A stretch of 64,000 bases of DNA from Micromussa lordhowensis (lineage: Eukaryota > Cnidaria > Anthozoa > Scleractinia > Lobophylliidae). Location of the stretch: the NCBI GenBank assembly GCA_964020085.1, contig OZ026607.1, forward strand, positions 9,229,635 to 9,293,634. The letters run 5' to 3'. The notes under the pieces were generated by a model. The model ran no database searches. It saw nothing but the letters and a program-made list of their open reading frames with translations, and was not told where the DNA came from. Positions 35,085-49,385 of this stretch are shown piece after piece. Position 1 is the first letter of the stretch. Every line of letters begins with the position of its first letter. The translations under genes were made by a program, and so were the position numbers.

Positions 35085-37944
35085 GTGGTCCAGCGGGATG
35101 AGCTGCGCGCGGCTGATCCAACTGTCGCACCTGGCGGTCGTAAGTTCAAGTCTCGATATGTCATAAAAGGAGTTATTCTCGAACGGCTTGGGGGTCGAAT
35201 AACTTCTCCCCCGATCGAGATTCGAGCTCGGGCTGGGAAAAAAATCCCGGATTTTTTGCCTGAATTAATTGATTTATTTACTTAGCTACTTTTTTTTTTG
35301 CAGGCTCTTTGGTGGTTTTTTTTCCCCTCTTTTTTTTCCCTTCTTACTTGAATGTTTTTCTTTTAATTAATTGATTGATATTTATTGAGTTTTTTCCAAT
35401 GTATTTCAAGGTTTTTGTTGTTGTTTTGGATCAGCTTTTTCCTGATTGCTGTCGATCTGAGAGACTTTGTTTCTCCTTTATCGACGTCTGATTTCTTTGC
35501 TTTTTAAACCCTCTTGCTCGGAACCAATAGACTTCTAAGACCGAGGAAGTTTGCCTAAGGTGGTTTGTTAGTCGGGAGCAATCCATGCCTTGGTTTCCCT
35601 GTGGGCAATATCGCACACAAACAGAATGCCAACCTTTGGTTTACCCACAATATATATTACCTTGTTTTCATGAAACGTAATCGATCTAGGATCAGTAAAT
35701 ATTTAGAAGGCTGCTTTGAAACTCGCTTGAGCCGATGAATCCTTTTAGTGAGCAACAGATCAGTCAGCTCTCGCGGTTTTGAGTGCAAGTTGTTTTTTGC
35801 TTTTATATTATTTAGAATCACATTTCGCGTTGTTGTTGTTTTTTATTTAATTACTGTGAATCTATCAAAACATTCAGTAATATGCAATTGTGGAATTACC
35901 ATAAGTAAGTTTGGCAGATCTAGTCAGAATAAGTGAGATGGGACGGCGATTGAGAGGCGACTTGGGCTGAAATATGGCGCTGATTTCATGATTTCCAGTT
36001 CCTAGTTTGTCGCCTCCTGGTGGGTGAGGGTGACGATGAGGAGAGGGTTGGAGACAACAATCCTTGAAACACTTCTGCGTCATTCTTAATTTATTGCTGT
36101 TGTTATTCTCATAGATTATTACAATTGTCGTTTCTCGGCCACTAGTAAACCCTAGTCAAGTCTCTCGTTTTAGAGAGTTGGATGTTTGAACCCAGTGAAA
36201 AGCTACAATACTGAAATATCAGTGTAATATTTCAGGTTCCTGTATGACATGGCTAGTTTTCGCAATGGATCTATTTGCCTGTATCCGCCAAAAAAATGCC
36301 ACAGAATTTGACTTGTCACTGATAATCTTTGATACAATTCTGTCCTAGAGCTAGCTTTCCACAAGACTTATCGTGGCACAAATAAAAGGAAATCACTCTC
36401 CCGTATGACTTTTGAAGCCAAAAAGACTACATCCACCGTCTTTTCATCGAATCATGAATTGTACAATTTAATATGAGTGCTTCCAACAAAGAATTCGAGT
36501 CTTGGGAACACAAACCTTCACATATCAAAGCCGCGGCGGAGAAGGTCTGCATCGTCTTAAATTGACTGAATAAGGGGCTCCTACATCGAGAATCGATTGA
36601 ACTTCAAGCAAACTAGGCCATAATTTAATACGAGTAAGCGAACACTCCGCATGTTGTACCTACGTCAATGATCGACCGGTAGTCACACAATCAAATCTTA
36701 TTCCCGCTAGCGAATCACAGACAGTTCTCATAGTTAGGTAGGCCCTAAACGCCCCAATTTGAGAAAACAAGCAAAGCTACTCACGATCAGTCTTTGACGA
36801 GATTTTCTTCACTCTGTCTGTGGCCATGTTTTGCTCGCAAACAGCAATGTCCCGGATGTACTTGAGTTTCATCGAGCGGGAAAGTATCGTTTCAACAGTA
36901 CAACATACTTTTTTCTAAGTCTTTAGCCACATCAATGTTCAGGCCAAATAACGCAACCAGCAGTACAAATGTCTAGTCCGTTGCACGTTTAAGCCTTGAA
37001 TTGATGTGGCTAAAGCTCTTTGCTGTCTGAAGCAAGCACAACATTATCGCCAAGCCCATGCACAGTCCAAACACCGGTTTACACATCTCAGGGCCGTTTC
37101 ATGTACGATAATGGACGACGCCTGCTAGCAAATCGTTAGACTTGCACCTTCATTGGACTTAATGATGTCCTCGGGCAGACTTCCTTTAGACAGCAGTTAA
37201 AGAACGCTAATCGGTCGGCTCCTGCTCAAAGTCACCGCTTTACCGGAGTCAGCTTTGGTTTAACCAAAATATATATTACCTTGTTAAAAATTACGAAACT
37301 TGTTTTGAATACTGATTCTGCTTGTAAAATTGCCGGCGTATTCTAACGGTGGGAAACACTCAGAAAGAGCTATGGCGTTTTCTGCTCAAAATCTTGTTCA
37401 GGCAAGCAAATTCTGCTCCGGAATCCTGCTCGAGATAAGTGACCGATCCCAGCTCAGCTACATCTTGCATCGATAAATTGTAAACACTCATTGACGTTCG
37501 CAGTGAGTCGACCAACTGTAAGCAAATCTTGCTTTGCACAGTACCTCTTGGTAGCTGTGATAGCGAACTCTTCTGGTTTAATAAACTTGCCGGCAATTAA
37601 AAGCAACAGTTACGAACGATACTCAGAACTTTCAGTTAGTTTTGAAGTGTATGTCTGTTTCCAAATTTTCGACCGTTACCTTCTTGGTTTCTCGCTGTTT
37701 CAAATCGTTTCCGAAAAATACTCGATTTCGGCTCAAAAATGCGCAATTCTATTCGGCACAATTCTGGATGACCACAGTAATGAATAATGCTTGCGTTTCT
37801 AGCGGCACAATCTATCCAAACCTCAGGTCTATCTATAACTAGTAGAATACAATCCCACTCTCTGATTAAGCGAGCCAGCAATTTTCATATCAGCACGTAC
37901 TATACGCATCTTAATTTTTTGTCAACAACCCAAGGGATTTCCAG
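35085..37944. repeat. Array unit 10
   Basis: 2860 bp. GGCCCTAAAC, CACGTTTAAGCC and GTCTGAAGC variants. Confidence 0.9.
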
Positions 37945-40804
37945 GTGGTCCAGCGGGATGAGCTGCGCGCGGCTGATCCAACTGTCGCACCTGGCGGTCG
38001 TAAGTTCAAGTCTCGATATGTCATAAAAGGAGTTATTCTCGAACGGCTTGGGGGTCGAATAACTTCTCCCCCGATCGAGATTCGAGCTCGGGCTGGGAAA
38101 AAAATCCCGGATTTTTTGCCTGAATTAATTGATTTATTTACTTAGCTACTTTTTTTTTTGCAGGCTCTTTGGTGGTTTTTTTTCCCCTCTTTTTTTTCCC
38201 TTCTTACTTGAATGTTTTTCTTTTAATTAATTGATTGATATTTATTGAGTTTTTTCCAATGTATTTCAAGGTTTTTGTTGTTGTTTTGGATCAGCTTTTT
38301 CCTGATTGCTGTCGATCTGAGAGACTTTGTTTCTCCTTTATCGACGTCTGATTTCTTTGCTTTTTAAACCCTCTTGCTCGGAACCAATAGACTTCTAAGA
38401 CCGAGGAAGTTTGCCTAAGGTGGTTTGTTAGTCGGGAGCAATCCATGCCTTGGTTTCCCTGTGGGCAATATCGCACACAAACAGAATGCCAACCTTTGGT
38501 TTACCCACAATATATATTACCTTGTTTTCATGAAACGTAATCGATCTAGGATCAGTAAATATTTAGAAGGCTGCTTTGAAACTCGCTTGAGCCGATGAAT
38601 CCTTTTAGTGAGCAACAGATCAGTCAGCTCTCGCGGTTTTGAGTGCAAGTTGTTTTTTGCTTTTATATTATTTAGAATCACATTTCGCGTTGTTGTTGTT
38701 TTTTATTTAATTACTGTGAATCTATCAAAACATTCAGTAATATGCAATTGTGGAATTACCATAAGTAAGTTTGGCAGATCTAGTCAGAATAAGTGAGATG
38801 GGACGGCGATTGAGAGGCGACTTGGGCTGAAATATGGCGCTGATTTCATGATTTCCAGTTCCTAGTTTGTCGCCTCCTGGTGGGTGAGGGTGACGATGAG
38901 GAGAGGGTTGGAGACAACAATCCTTGAAACACTTCTGCGTCATTCTTAATTTATTGCTGTTGTTATTCTCATAGATTATTACAATTGTCGTTTCTCGGCC
39001 ACTAGTAAACCCTAGTCAAGTCTCTCGTTTTAGAGAGTTGGATGTTTGAACCCAGTGAAAAGCTACAATACTGAAATATCAGTGTAATATTTCAGGTTCC
39101 TGTATGACATGGCTAGTTTTCGCAATGGATCTATTTGCCTGTATCCGCCAAAAAAATGCCACAGAATTTGACTTGTCACTGATAATCTTTGATACAATTC
39201 TGTCCTAGAGCTAGCTTTCCACAAGACTTATCGTGGCACAAATAAAAGGAAATCACTCTCCCGTATGACTTTTGAAGCCAAAAAGACTACATCCACCGTC
39301 TTTTCATCGAATCATGAATTGTACAATTTAATATGAGTGCTTCCAACAAAGAATTCGAGTCTTGGGAACACAAACCTTCACATATCAAAGCCGCGGCGGA
39401 GAAGGTCTGCATCGTCTTAAATTGACTGAATAAGGGGCTCCTACATCGAGAATCGATTGAACTTCAAGCAAACTAGGCCATAATTTAATACGAGTAAGCG
39501 AACACTCCGCATGTTGTACCTACGTCAATGATCGACCGGTAGTCACACAATCAAATCTTATTCCCGCTAGCGAATCACAGACAGTTCTCATAGTTAGGTA
39601 GGCCCTAAACGCCCCAATTTGAGAAAACAAGCAAAGCTACTCACGATCAGTCTTTGACGAGATTTTCTTCACTCTGTCTGTGGCCATGTTTTGCTCGCAA
39701 ACAGCAATGTCCCGGATGTACTTGAGTTTCATCGAGCGGGAAAGTATCGTTTCAACAGTACAACATACTTTTTTCTAAGTCTTTAGCCACATCAATGTTC
39801 AGGCCAAATAACGCAACCAGCAGTACAAATGTCTAGTCCGTTGCACGTTTAAGCCTTGAATTGATGTGGCTAAAGCTCTTTGCTGTCTGAAGCAAGCACA
39901 ACATTATCGCCAAGCCCATGCACAGTCCAAACACCGGTTTACACATCTCAGGGCCGTTTCATGTACGATAATGGACGACGCCTGCTAGCAAATCGTTAGA
40001 CTTGCACCTTCATTGGACTTAATGATGTCCTCGGGCAGACTTCCTTTAGACAGCAGTTAAAGAACGCTAATCGGTCGGCTCCTGCTCAGAGTCACCGCTT
40101 TACCGGAGTCAGCTTTGGTTTAACCAAAATATATATTACCTTGTTAAAAATTACGAAACTTGTTTTGAATACTGATTCTGCTTGTAAAATTGCCGGCGTA
40201 TTCTAACGGTGGGAAACACTCAGAAAGAGCTATGGCGTTTTCTGCTCAAAATCTTGTTCAGGCAAGCAAATTCTGCTCCGGAATCCTGCTCGAGATAAGT
40301 GACCGATCCCAGCTCAGCTACATCTTGCATCGATAAATTGTAAACACTCATTGACGTTCGCAGTGAGTCGACCAACTGTAAGCAAATCTTGCTTTGCACA
40401 GTACCTCTTGGTAGCTGTGATAGCGAACTCTTCTGGTTTAATAAACTTGCCGGCAATTAAAAGCAACAGTTACGAACGATACTCAGAACTTTCAGTTAGT
40501 TTTGAAGTGTATGTCTGTTTCCAAATTTTCGACCGTTACCTTCTTGGTTTCTCGCTGTTTCAAATCGTTTCCGAAAAATACTCGATTTCGGCTCAAAAAT
40601 GCGCAATTCTATTCGGCACAATTCTGGATGACCACAGTAATGAATAATGCTTGCGTTTCTAGCGGCACAATCTATCCAAACCTCAGGTCTATCTATAACT
40701 AGTAGAATACAATCCCACTCTCTGATTAAGCGAGCCAGCAATTTTCATATCAGCACGTACTATACGCATCTTAATTTTTTGTCAACAACCCAAGGGATTT
40801 CCAG
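37945..40804. repeat. Array unit 11
   Basis: 2860 bp. Same three variants as unit 10, but CAGAGTC instead of CAAAGTC near 40086. Confidence 0.9.
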
Positions 40805-43665
40805 GTGGTCCAGCGGGATGAGCTGCGCGCGGCTGATCCAACTGTCGCACCTGGCGGTCGTAAGTTCAAGTCTCGATATGTCATAAAAGGAGTTATTCTC
40901 GAACGGCTTGGGGGTCGAATAACTTCTCCCCCGATCGAGATTCGAGCTCGGGCTGGGAAAAAAATCCCGGATTTTTTGCCTGAATTAATTGATTTATTTA
41001 CTTAGCTACTTTTTTTTTTTGCAGGCTCTTTGGTGGTTTTTTTTCCCCTCTTTTTTTCCCCTTCTTACTTGAATGTTTTTCTTTTAATTAATTGATTGAT
41101 ATTTATTGAGTTTTTTCCAATGTATTTCAAGGTTTTTGTTGTTGTTTTGGATCAGCTTTTTCCTGATTGCTGTCGATCTGAGAGACTTTGTTTCTCCTTT
41201 ATCGACGTCTGATTTCTTTGCTTTTTAAACCCTCTTGCTCGGAACCAATAGACTTCTAAGACCGAGGAAGTTTGCCTAAGGTGGTTTGTTAGTCGGGAGC
41301 AATCCATGCCTTGGTTTCCCTGTGGGCAATATCGCACACAAACAGAATGCCAACCTTTGGTTTACCCACAATATATATTACCTTGTTTTCATGAAACGTA
41401 ATCGATCTAGGATCAGTAAATATTTAGAAGGCTGCTTTGAAACTCGCTTGAGCCGATGAATCCTTTTAGTGAGCAACAGATCAGTCAGCTCTCGCGGTTT
41501 TGAGTGCAAGTTGTTTTTTGCTTTTATATTATTTAGAATCACATTTCGCGTTGTTGTTGTTTTTTATTTAATTACTGTGAATCTATCAAAACATTCAGTA
41601 ATATGCAATTGTGGAATTACCATAAGTAAGTTTGGCAGATCTAGTCAGAATAAGTGAGATGGGACGGCGATTGAGAGGCGACTTGGGCTGAAATATGGCG
41701 CTGATTTCATGATTTCCAGTTCCTAGTTTGTCGCCTCCTGGTGGGTGAGGGTGACGATGAGGAGAGGGTTGGAGACAACAATCCTTGAAACACTTCTGCG
41801 TCATTCTTAATTTATTGCTGTTGTTATTCTCATAGATTATTACAATTGTCGTTTCTCGGCCACTAGTAAACCCTAGTCAAGTCTCTCGTTTTAGAGAGTT
41901 GGATGTTTGAACCCAGTGAAAAGCTACAATACTGAAATATCAGTGTAATATTTCAGGTTCCTGTATGACATGGCTAGTTTTCGCAATGGATCTATTTGCC
42001 TGTATCCGCCAAAAAAATGCCACAGAATTTGACTTGTCACTGATAATCTTTGATACAATTCTGTCCTAGAGCTAGCTTTCCACAAGACTTATCGTGGCAC
42101 AAATAAAAGGAAATCACTCTCCCGTATGACTTTTGAAGCCAAAAAGACTACATCCACCGTCTTTTCATCGAATCATGAATTGTACAATTTAATATGAGTG
42201 CTTCCAACAAAGAATTCGAGTCTTGGGAACACAAACCTTCACATATCAAAGCCGCGGCGGAGAAGGTCTGCATCGTCTTAAATTGACTGAATAAGGGGCT
42301 CCTACATCGAGAATCGATTGAACTTCAAGCAAACTAGGCCATAATTTAATACGAGTAAGCGAACACTCCGCATGTTGTACCTACGTCAATGATCGACCGG
42401 TAGTCACACAATCAAATCTTATTCCCGCTAGCGAATCACAGACAGTTCTCATAGTTAGGTAGGCCGAAAACGCCCCAATTTGAGAAAACAAGCAAAGCTA
42501 CTCACGATCAGTCTTTGACGAGATTTTCTTCACTCTGTCTGTGGCCATGTTTTGCTCGCAAACAGCAATGTCCCGGATGTACTTGAGTTTCATCGAGCGG
42601 GAAAGTATCGTTTCAACAGTACAACATACTTTTTTCTAAGTCTTTAGCCACATCAATGTTCAGGCCAAATAACGCAACCAGCAGTACAAATGTCTAGTCC
42701 GTTGCACGTTTAAGCCTTGAATTGATGTGGCTAAAGCTCTTTGCTGTCTGAAGCAAGCACAACATTATCGCCAAGCCCATGCACAGTCCAAACACCGGTT
42801 TACACATCTCAGGGCCGTTTCATGTACGATAATGGACGACGCCTGCTAGCAAATCGTTAGACTTGCACCTTCATTGGACTTAATGATGTCCTCGGGCAGA
42901 CTTCCTTTAGACAGCAGTTAAAGAACGCTAATCGGTCGGCTCCTGCTCAAAGTCACCGCTTTACCGGAGTCAGCTTTGGTTTAACCAAAATATATATTAC
43001 CTTGTTAAAAATTACGAAACTTGTTTTGAATACTGATTCTGCTTGTAAAATTGCCGGCGTATTCTAACGGTGGGAAACACTCAGAAAGAGCTATGGCGTT
43101 TTCTGCTCAAAATCTTGTTCAGGCAAGCAAATTCTGCTCCGGAATCCTGCTCGAGATAAGTGACCGATCCCAGCTCAGCTACATCTTGCATCGATAAATT
43201 GTAAACACTCATTGACGTTCGCAGTGAGTCGACCAACTGTAAGCAAATCTTGCTTTGCACAGTACCTCTTGGTAGCTGTGATAGCGAACTCTTCTGGTTT
43301 AATAAACTTGCCGGCAATTAAAAGCAACAGTTACGAACGATACTCAGAACTTTCAGTTAGTTTTGAAGTGTATGTCTGTTTCCAAATTTTCGACCGTTAC
43401 CTTCTTGGTTTCTCGCTGTTTCAAATCGTTTCCGAAAAATACTCGATTTCGGCTCAAAAATGCGCAATTCTATTCGGCACAATTCTGGATGACCACAGTA
43501 ATGAATAATGCTTGCGTTTCTAGCGGCACAATCTATCCAAACCTCAGGTCTATCTATAACTAGTAGAATACAATCCCACTCTCTGATTAAGCGAGCCAGC
43601 AATTTTCATATCAGCACGTACTATACGCATCTTAATTTTTTGTCAACAACCCAAGGGATTTCCAG
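40805..43665. repeat. Array unit 12
   Basis: 2861 bp. T run longer by one near 41010; GTTTAAGCC and GTCTGAAGC present, but GGCCGAAAAC rather than GGCCCTAAAC. Confidence 0.9.
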
Positions 43666-46525
43666 GTGGTCCAGCGGGATGAGCTGCGCGCGGCTGATCC
43701 AACTGTCGCACCTGGCGGTCGTAAGTTCAAGTCTCGATATGTCATAAAAGGAGTTATTCTCGAACGGCTTGGGGGTCGAATAACTTCTCCCCCGATCGAG
43801 ATTCGAGCTCGGGCTGGGAAAAAAATCCCGGATTTTTTGCCTGAATTAATTGATTTATTTACTTAGCTACTTTTTTTTTTGCAGGCTCTTTGGTGGTTTT
43901 TTTTCCCCTCTTTTTTTTCCCTTCTTACTTGAATGTTTTTCTTTTAATTAATTGATTGATATTTATTGAGTTTTTTCCAATGTATTTCAAGGTTTTTGTT
44001 GTTGTTTTGGATCAGCTTTTTCCTGATTGCTGTCGATCTGAGAGACTTTGTTTCTCCTTTATCGACGTCTGATTTCTTTGCTTTTTAAACCCTCTTGCTC
44101 GGAACCAATAGACTTCTAAGACCGAGGAAGTTTGCCTAAGGTGGTTTGTTAGTCGGGAGCAATCCATGCCTTGGTTTCCCTGTGGGCAATATCGCACACA
44201 AACAGAATGCCAACCTTTGGTTTACCCACAATATATATTACCTTGTTTTCATGAAACGTAATCGATCTAGGATCAGTAAATATTTAGAAGGCTGCTTTGA
44301 AACTCGCTTGAGCCGATGAATCCTTTTAGTGAGCAACAGATCAGTCAGCTCTCGCGGTTTTGAGTGCAAGTTGTTTTTTGCTTTTATATTATTTAGAATC
44401 ACATTTCGCGTTGTTGTTGTTTTTTATTTAATTACTGTGAATCTATCAAAACATTCAGTAATATGCAATTGTGGAATTACCATAAGTAAGTTTGGCAGAT
44501 CTAGTCAGAATAAGTGAGATGGGACGGCGATTGAGAGGCGACTTGGGCTGAAATATGGCGCTGATTTCATGATTTCCAGTTCCTAGTTTGTCGCCTCCTG
44601 GTGGGTGAGGGTGACGATGAGGAGAGGGTTGGAGACAACAATCCTTGAAACACTTCTGCGTCATTCTTAATTTATTGCTGTTGTTATTCTCATAGATTAT
44701 TACAATTGTCGTTTCTCGGCCACTAGTAAACCCTAGTCAAGTCTCTCGTTTTAGAGAGTTGGATGTTTGAACCCAGTGAAAAGCTACAATACTGAAATAT
44801 CAGTGTAATATTTCAGGTTCCTGTATGACATGGCTAGTTTTCGCAATGGATCTATTTGCCTGTATCCGCCAAAAAAATGCCACAGAATTTGACTTGTCAC
44901 TGATAATCTTTGATACAATTCTGTCCTAGAGCTAGCTTTCCACAAGACTTATCGTGGCACAAATAAAAGGAAATCACTCTCCCGTATGACTTTTGAAGCC
45001 AAAAAGACTACATCCACCGTCTTTTCATCGAATCATGAATTGTACAATTTAATATGAGTGCTTCCAACAAAGAATTCGAGTCTTGGGAACACAAACCTTC
45101 ACATATCAAAGCCGCGGCGGAGAAGGTCTGCATCGTCTTAAATTGACTGAATAAGGGGCTCCTACATCGAGAATCGATTGAACTTCAAGCAAACTAGGCC
45201 ATAATTTAATACGAGTAAGCGAACACTCCGCATGTTGTACCTACGTCAATGATCGACCGGTAGTCACACAATCAAATCTTATTCCCGCTAGCGAATCACA
45301 GACAGTTCTCATAGTTAGGTAGGCCCTAAACGCCCCAATTTGAGAAAACAAGCAAAGCTACTCACGATCAGTCTTTGACGAGATTTTCTTCACTCTGTCT
45401 GTGGCCATGTTTTGCTCGCAAACAGCAATGTCCCGGATGTACTTGAGTTTCATCGAGCGGGAAAGTATCGTTTCAACAGTACAACATACTTTTTTCTAAG
45501 TCTTTAGCCACATCAATGTTCAGGCCAAATAACGCAACCAGCAGTACAAATGTCTAGTCCGTTGCACGTTTAAGCCTTGAATTGATGTGGCTAAAGCTCT
45601 TTGCTGTCTGAAGCAAGCACAACATTATCGCCAAGCCCATGCACAGTCCAAACACCGGTTTACACATCTCAGGGCCGTTTCATGTACGATAATGGACGAC
45701 GCCTGCTAGCAAATCGTTAGACTTGCACCTTCATTGGACTTAATGATGTCCTCGGGCAGACTTCCTTTAGACAGCAGTTAAAGAACGCTAATCGGTCGGC
45801 TCCTGCTCAAAGTCACCGCTTTACCGGAGTCAGCTTTGGTTTAACCAAAATATATATTACCTTGTTAAAAATTACGAAACTTGTTTTGAATACTGATTCT
45901 GCTTGTAAAATTGCCGGCGTATTCTAACGGTGGGAAACACTCAGAAAGAGCTATGGCGTTTTCTGCTCAAAATCTTGTTCAGGCAAGCAAATTCTGCTCC
46001 GGAATCCTGCTCGAGATAAGTGACCGATCCCAGCTCAGCTACATCTTGCATCGATAAATTGTAAACACTCATTGACGTTCGCAGTGAGTCGACCAACTGT
46101 AAGCAAATCTTGCTTTGCACAGTACCTCTTGGTAGCTGTGATAGCGAACTCTTCTGGTTTAATAAACTTGCCGGCAATTAAAAGCAACAGTTACGAACGA
46201 TACTCAGAACTTTCAGTTAGTTTTGAAGTGTATGTCTGTTTCCAAATTTTCGATCGTTACCTTCTTGGTTTCTCGCTGTTTCAAATCGTTTCCGAAAAAT
46301 ACTCGATTTCGGCTCAAAAATGCGCAATTCTATTCGGCACAATTCTGGATGACCACAGTAATGAATAATGCTTGCGTTTCTAGCGGCACAATCTATCCAA
46401 ACCTCAGGTCTATCTATAACTAGTAGAATACAATCCCACTCTCTGATTAAGCGAGCCAGCAATTTTCATATTAGCACGTACTATACGCATCTTAATTTTT
46501 TGTCAACAACCCAAGGGATTTCCAG
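43666..46525. repeat. Array unit 13
   Basis: 2860 bp. All three of the unit-10 variants; private CGATCGTTAC near 46250 and CATATTAGC near 46467. Confidence 0.9.
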
Positions 46526-49385
46526 GTGGTCCAGCGGGATGAGCTGCGCGCGGCTGATCCAACTGTCGCACCTGGCGGTCGTAAGTTCAAGTCTCGATAT
46601 GTCATAAAAGGAGTTATTCTCGAACGGCTTGGGGGTCGAATAACTTCTCCCCCGATCGAGATTCGAGCTCGGGCTGGGAAAAAAATCCCGGATTTTTTGC
46701 CTGAATTAATTGATTTATTTACTTAGCTACTTTTTTTTTTGCAGGCTCTTTGGTGGTTTTTTTTCCCCTCTTTTTTTTCCCTTCTTACTTGAATGTTTTT
46801 CTTTTAATTAATTGATTGATATTTATTGAGTTTTTTCCAATGTATTTCAAGGTTTTTGTTGTTGTTTTGGATCAGCTTTTTCCTGATTGCTGTCGATCTG
46901 AGAGACTTTGTTTCTCCTTTATCGACGTCTGATTTCTTTGCTTTTTAAACCCTCTTGCTCGGAACCAATAGACTTCTAAGACCGAGGAAGTTTGCCTAAG
47001 GTGGTTTGTTAGTCGGGAGCAATCCATGCCTTGGTTTCCCTGTGGGCAATATCGCACACAAACAGAATGCCAACCTTTGGTTTACCCACAATATATATTA
47101 CCTTGTTTTCATGAAACGTAATCGATCTAGGATCAGTAAATATTTAGAAGGCTGCTTTGAAACTCGCTTGAGCCGATGAATCCTTTTAGTGAGCAACAGA
47201 TCAGTCAGCTCTCGCGGTTTTGAGTGCAAGTTGTTTTTTGCTTTTATATTATTTAGAATCACATTTCGCGTTGTTGTTGTTTTTTATTTAATTACTGTGA
47301 ATCTATCAAAACATTCAGTAATATGCAATTGTGGAATTACCATAAGTAAGTTTGGCAGATCTAGTCAGAATAAGTGAGATGGGACGGCGATTGAGAGGCG
47401 ACTTGGGCTGAAATATGGCGCTGATTTCATGATTTCCAGTTCCTAGTTTGTCGCCTCCTGGTGGGTGAGGGTGACGATGAGGAGAGGGTTGGAGACAACA
47501 ATCCTTGAAACACTTCTGCGTCATTCTTAATTTATTGCTGTTGTTATTCTCATAGATTATTACAATTGTCGTTTCTCGGCCACTAGTAAACCCTAGTCAA
47601 GTCTCTCGTTTTAGAGAGTTGGATGTTTGAACCCAGTGAAAAGCTACAATACTGAAATATCAGTGTAATATTTCAGGTTCCTGTATGACATGGCTAGTTT
47701 TCGCAATGGATCTATTTGCCTGTATCCGCCAAAAAAATGCCACAGAATTTGACTTGTCACTGATAATCTTTGATACAATTCTGTCCTAGAGCTGGCTTTC
47801 CACAAGACTTATCGTGGCACAAATAAAAGGAAATCACTCTCCCGTATGACTTTTGAAGCCAAAAAGACTACATCCACCGTCTTTTCATCGAATCATGAAT
47901 TGTACAATTTAATATGAGTGCTTCCAACAAAGAATTCGAGTCTTGGGAACACAAACCTTCACATATCAAAGCCGCGGCGGAGAAGGTCTGCATCGTCTTA
48001 AATTGACTGAATAAGGGGCTCCTACATCGAGAATCGATTGAACTTCAAGCAAACTAGGCCATAATTTAATACGAGTAAGCGAACACTCCGCATGTTGTAC
48101 CTACGTCAATGATCGACCGGTAGTCACACAATCAAATCTTATTCCCGCTAGCGAATCACAGACAGTTCTCATAGTTAGGTAGGCCGAAAACGCCCCAATT
48201 TGAGAAAACAAGCAAAGCTACTCACGATCAGTCTTTGACGAGATTTTCTTCACTCTGTCTGTGGCCATGTTTTGCTCGCAAACAGCAATGTCCCGGATGT
48301 ACTTGAGTTTCATCGAGCGGGAAAGTATCGTTTCAACAGTACAACATACTTTTTTCTAAGTCTTTAGCCACATCAATGTTCAGGCCAAATAACGCAACCA
48401 GCAGTACAAATGTCTAGTCCGTTGCACGTTTAAGCCTTGAATTGATGTGGCTAAAGCTCTTTGCTGTCTGAAGCAAGCACAACATTATCGCCAAGCCCAT
48501 GCACAGTCCAAACACCGGTTTACACATCTCAGGGCCGTTTCATGTACGATAATGGACGACGCCTGCTAGCAAATCGTTAGACTTGCACCTTCATTGGACT
48601 TAATGATGTCCTCGGGCAGACTTCCTTTAGACAGCAGTTAAAGAACGCTAATCGGTCGGCTCCTGCTCAGAGTCACCGCTTTACCGGAGTCAGCTTTGGT
48701 TTAACCAAAATATATATTACCTTGTTAAAAATTACGAAACTTGTTTTGAATACTGATTCTGCTTGTAAAATTGCCGGCGTATTCTAACGGTGGGAAACAC
48801 TCAGAAAGAGCTATGGCGTTTTCTGCTCAAAATCTTGTTCAGGCAAGCAAATTCTGCTCCGGAATCCTGCTCGAGATAAGTGACCGATCCCAGCTCAGCT
48901 ACATCTTGCATCGATAAATTGTAAACACTCATTGACGTTCGCAGTGAGTCGACCAACTGTAAGCAAATCTTGCTTTGCACAGTACCTCTTGGTAGCTGTG
49001 ATAGCGAACTCTTCTGGTTTAATAAACTTGCCGGCAATTAAAAGCAACAGTTACGAACGATACTCAGAACTTTCAGTTAGTTTTGAAGTGTATGTCTGTT
49101 TCCAAATTTTCGACCGTTACCTTCTTGGTTTCTCGCTGTTTCAAATCGTTTCCGAAAAATACTCGATTTCGGCTCAAAAATGCGCAATTCTATTCGGCAC
49201 AATTCTGGATGACCACAGTAATGAATAATGCTTGCGTTTCTAGCGGCACAATCTATCCAAACCTCAGGTCTATCTATAACTAGTAGAATACAATCCCACT
49301 CTCTGATTAAGCGAGCCAGCAATTTTCATATCAGCACGTACTATACGCATCTTAATTTTTTGTCAACAACCCAAGGGATTTCCAG
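46526..49385. repeat. Array unit 14
   Basis: 2860 bp. GTTTAAGCC and GTCTGAAGC with GGCCGAAAAC; private GAGCTGGCTTTCC near 47790. Confidence 0.9.
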
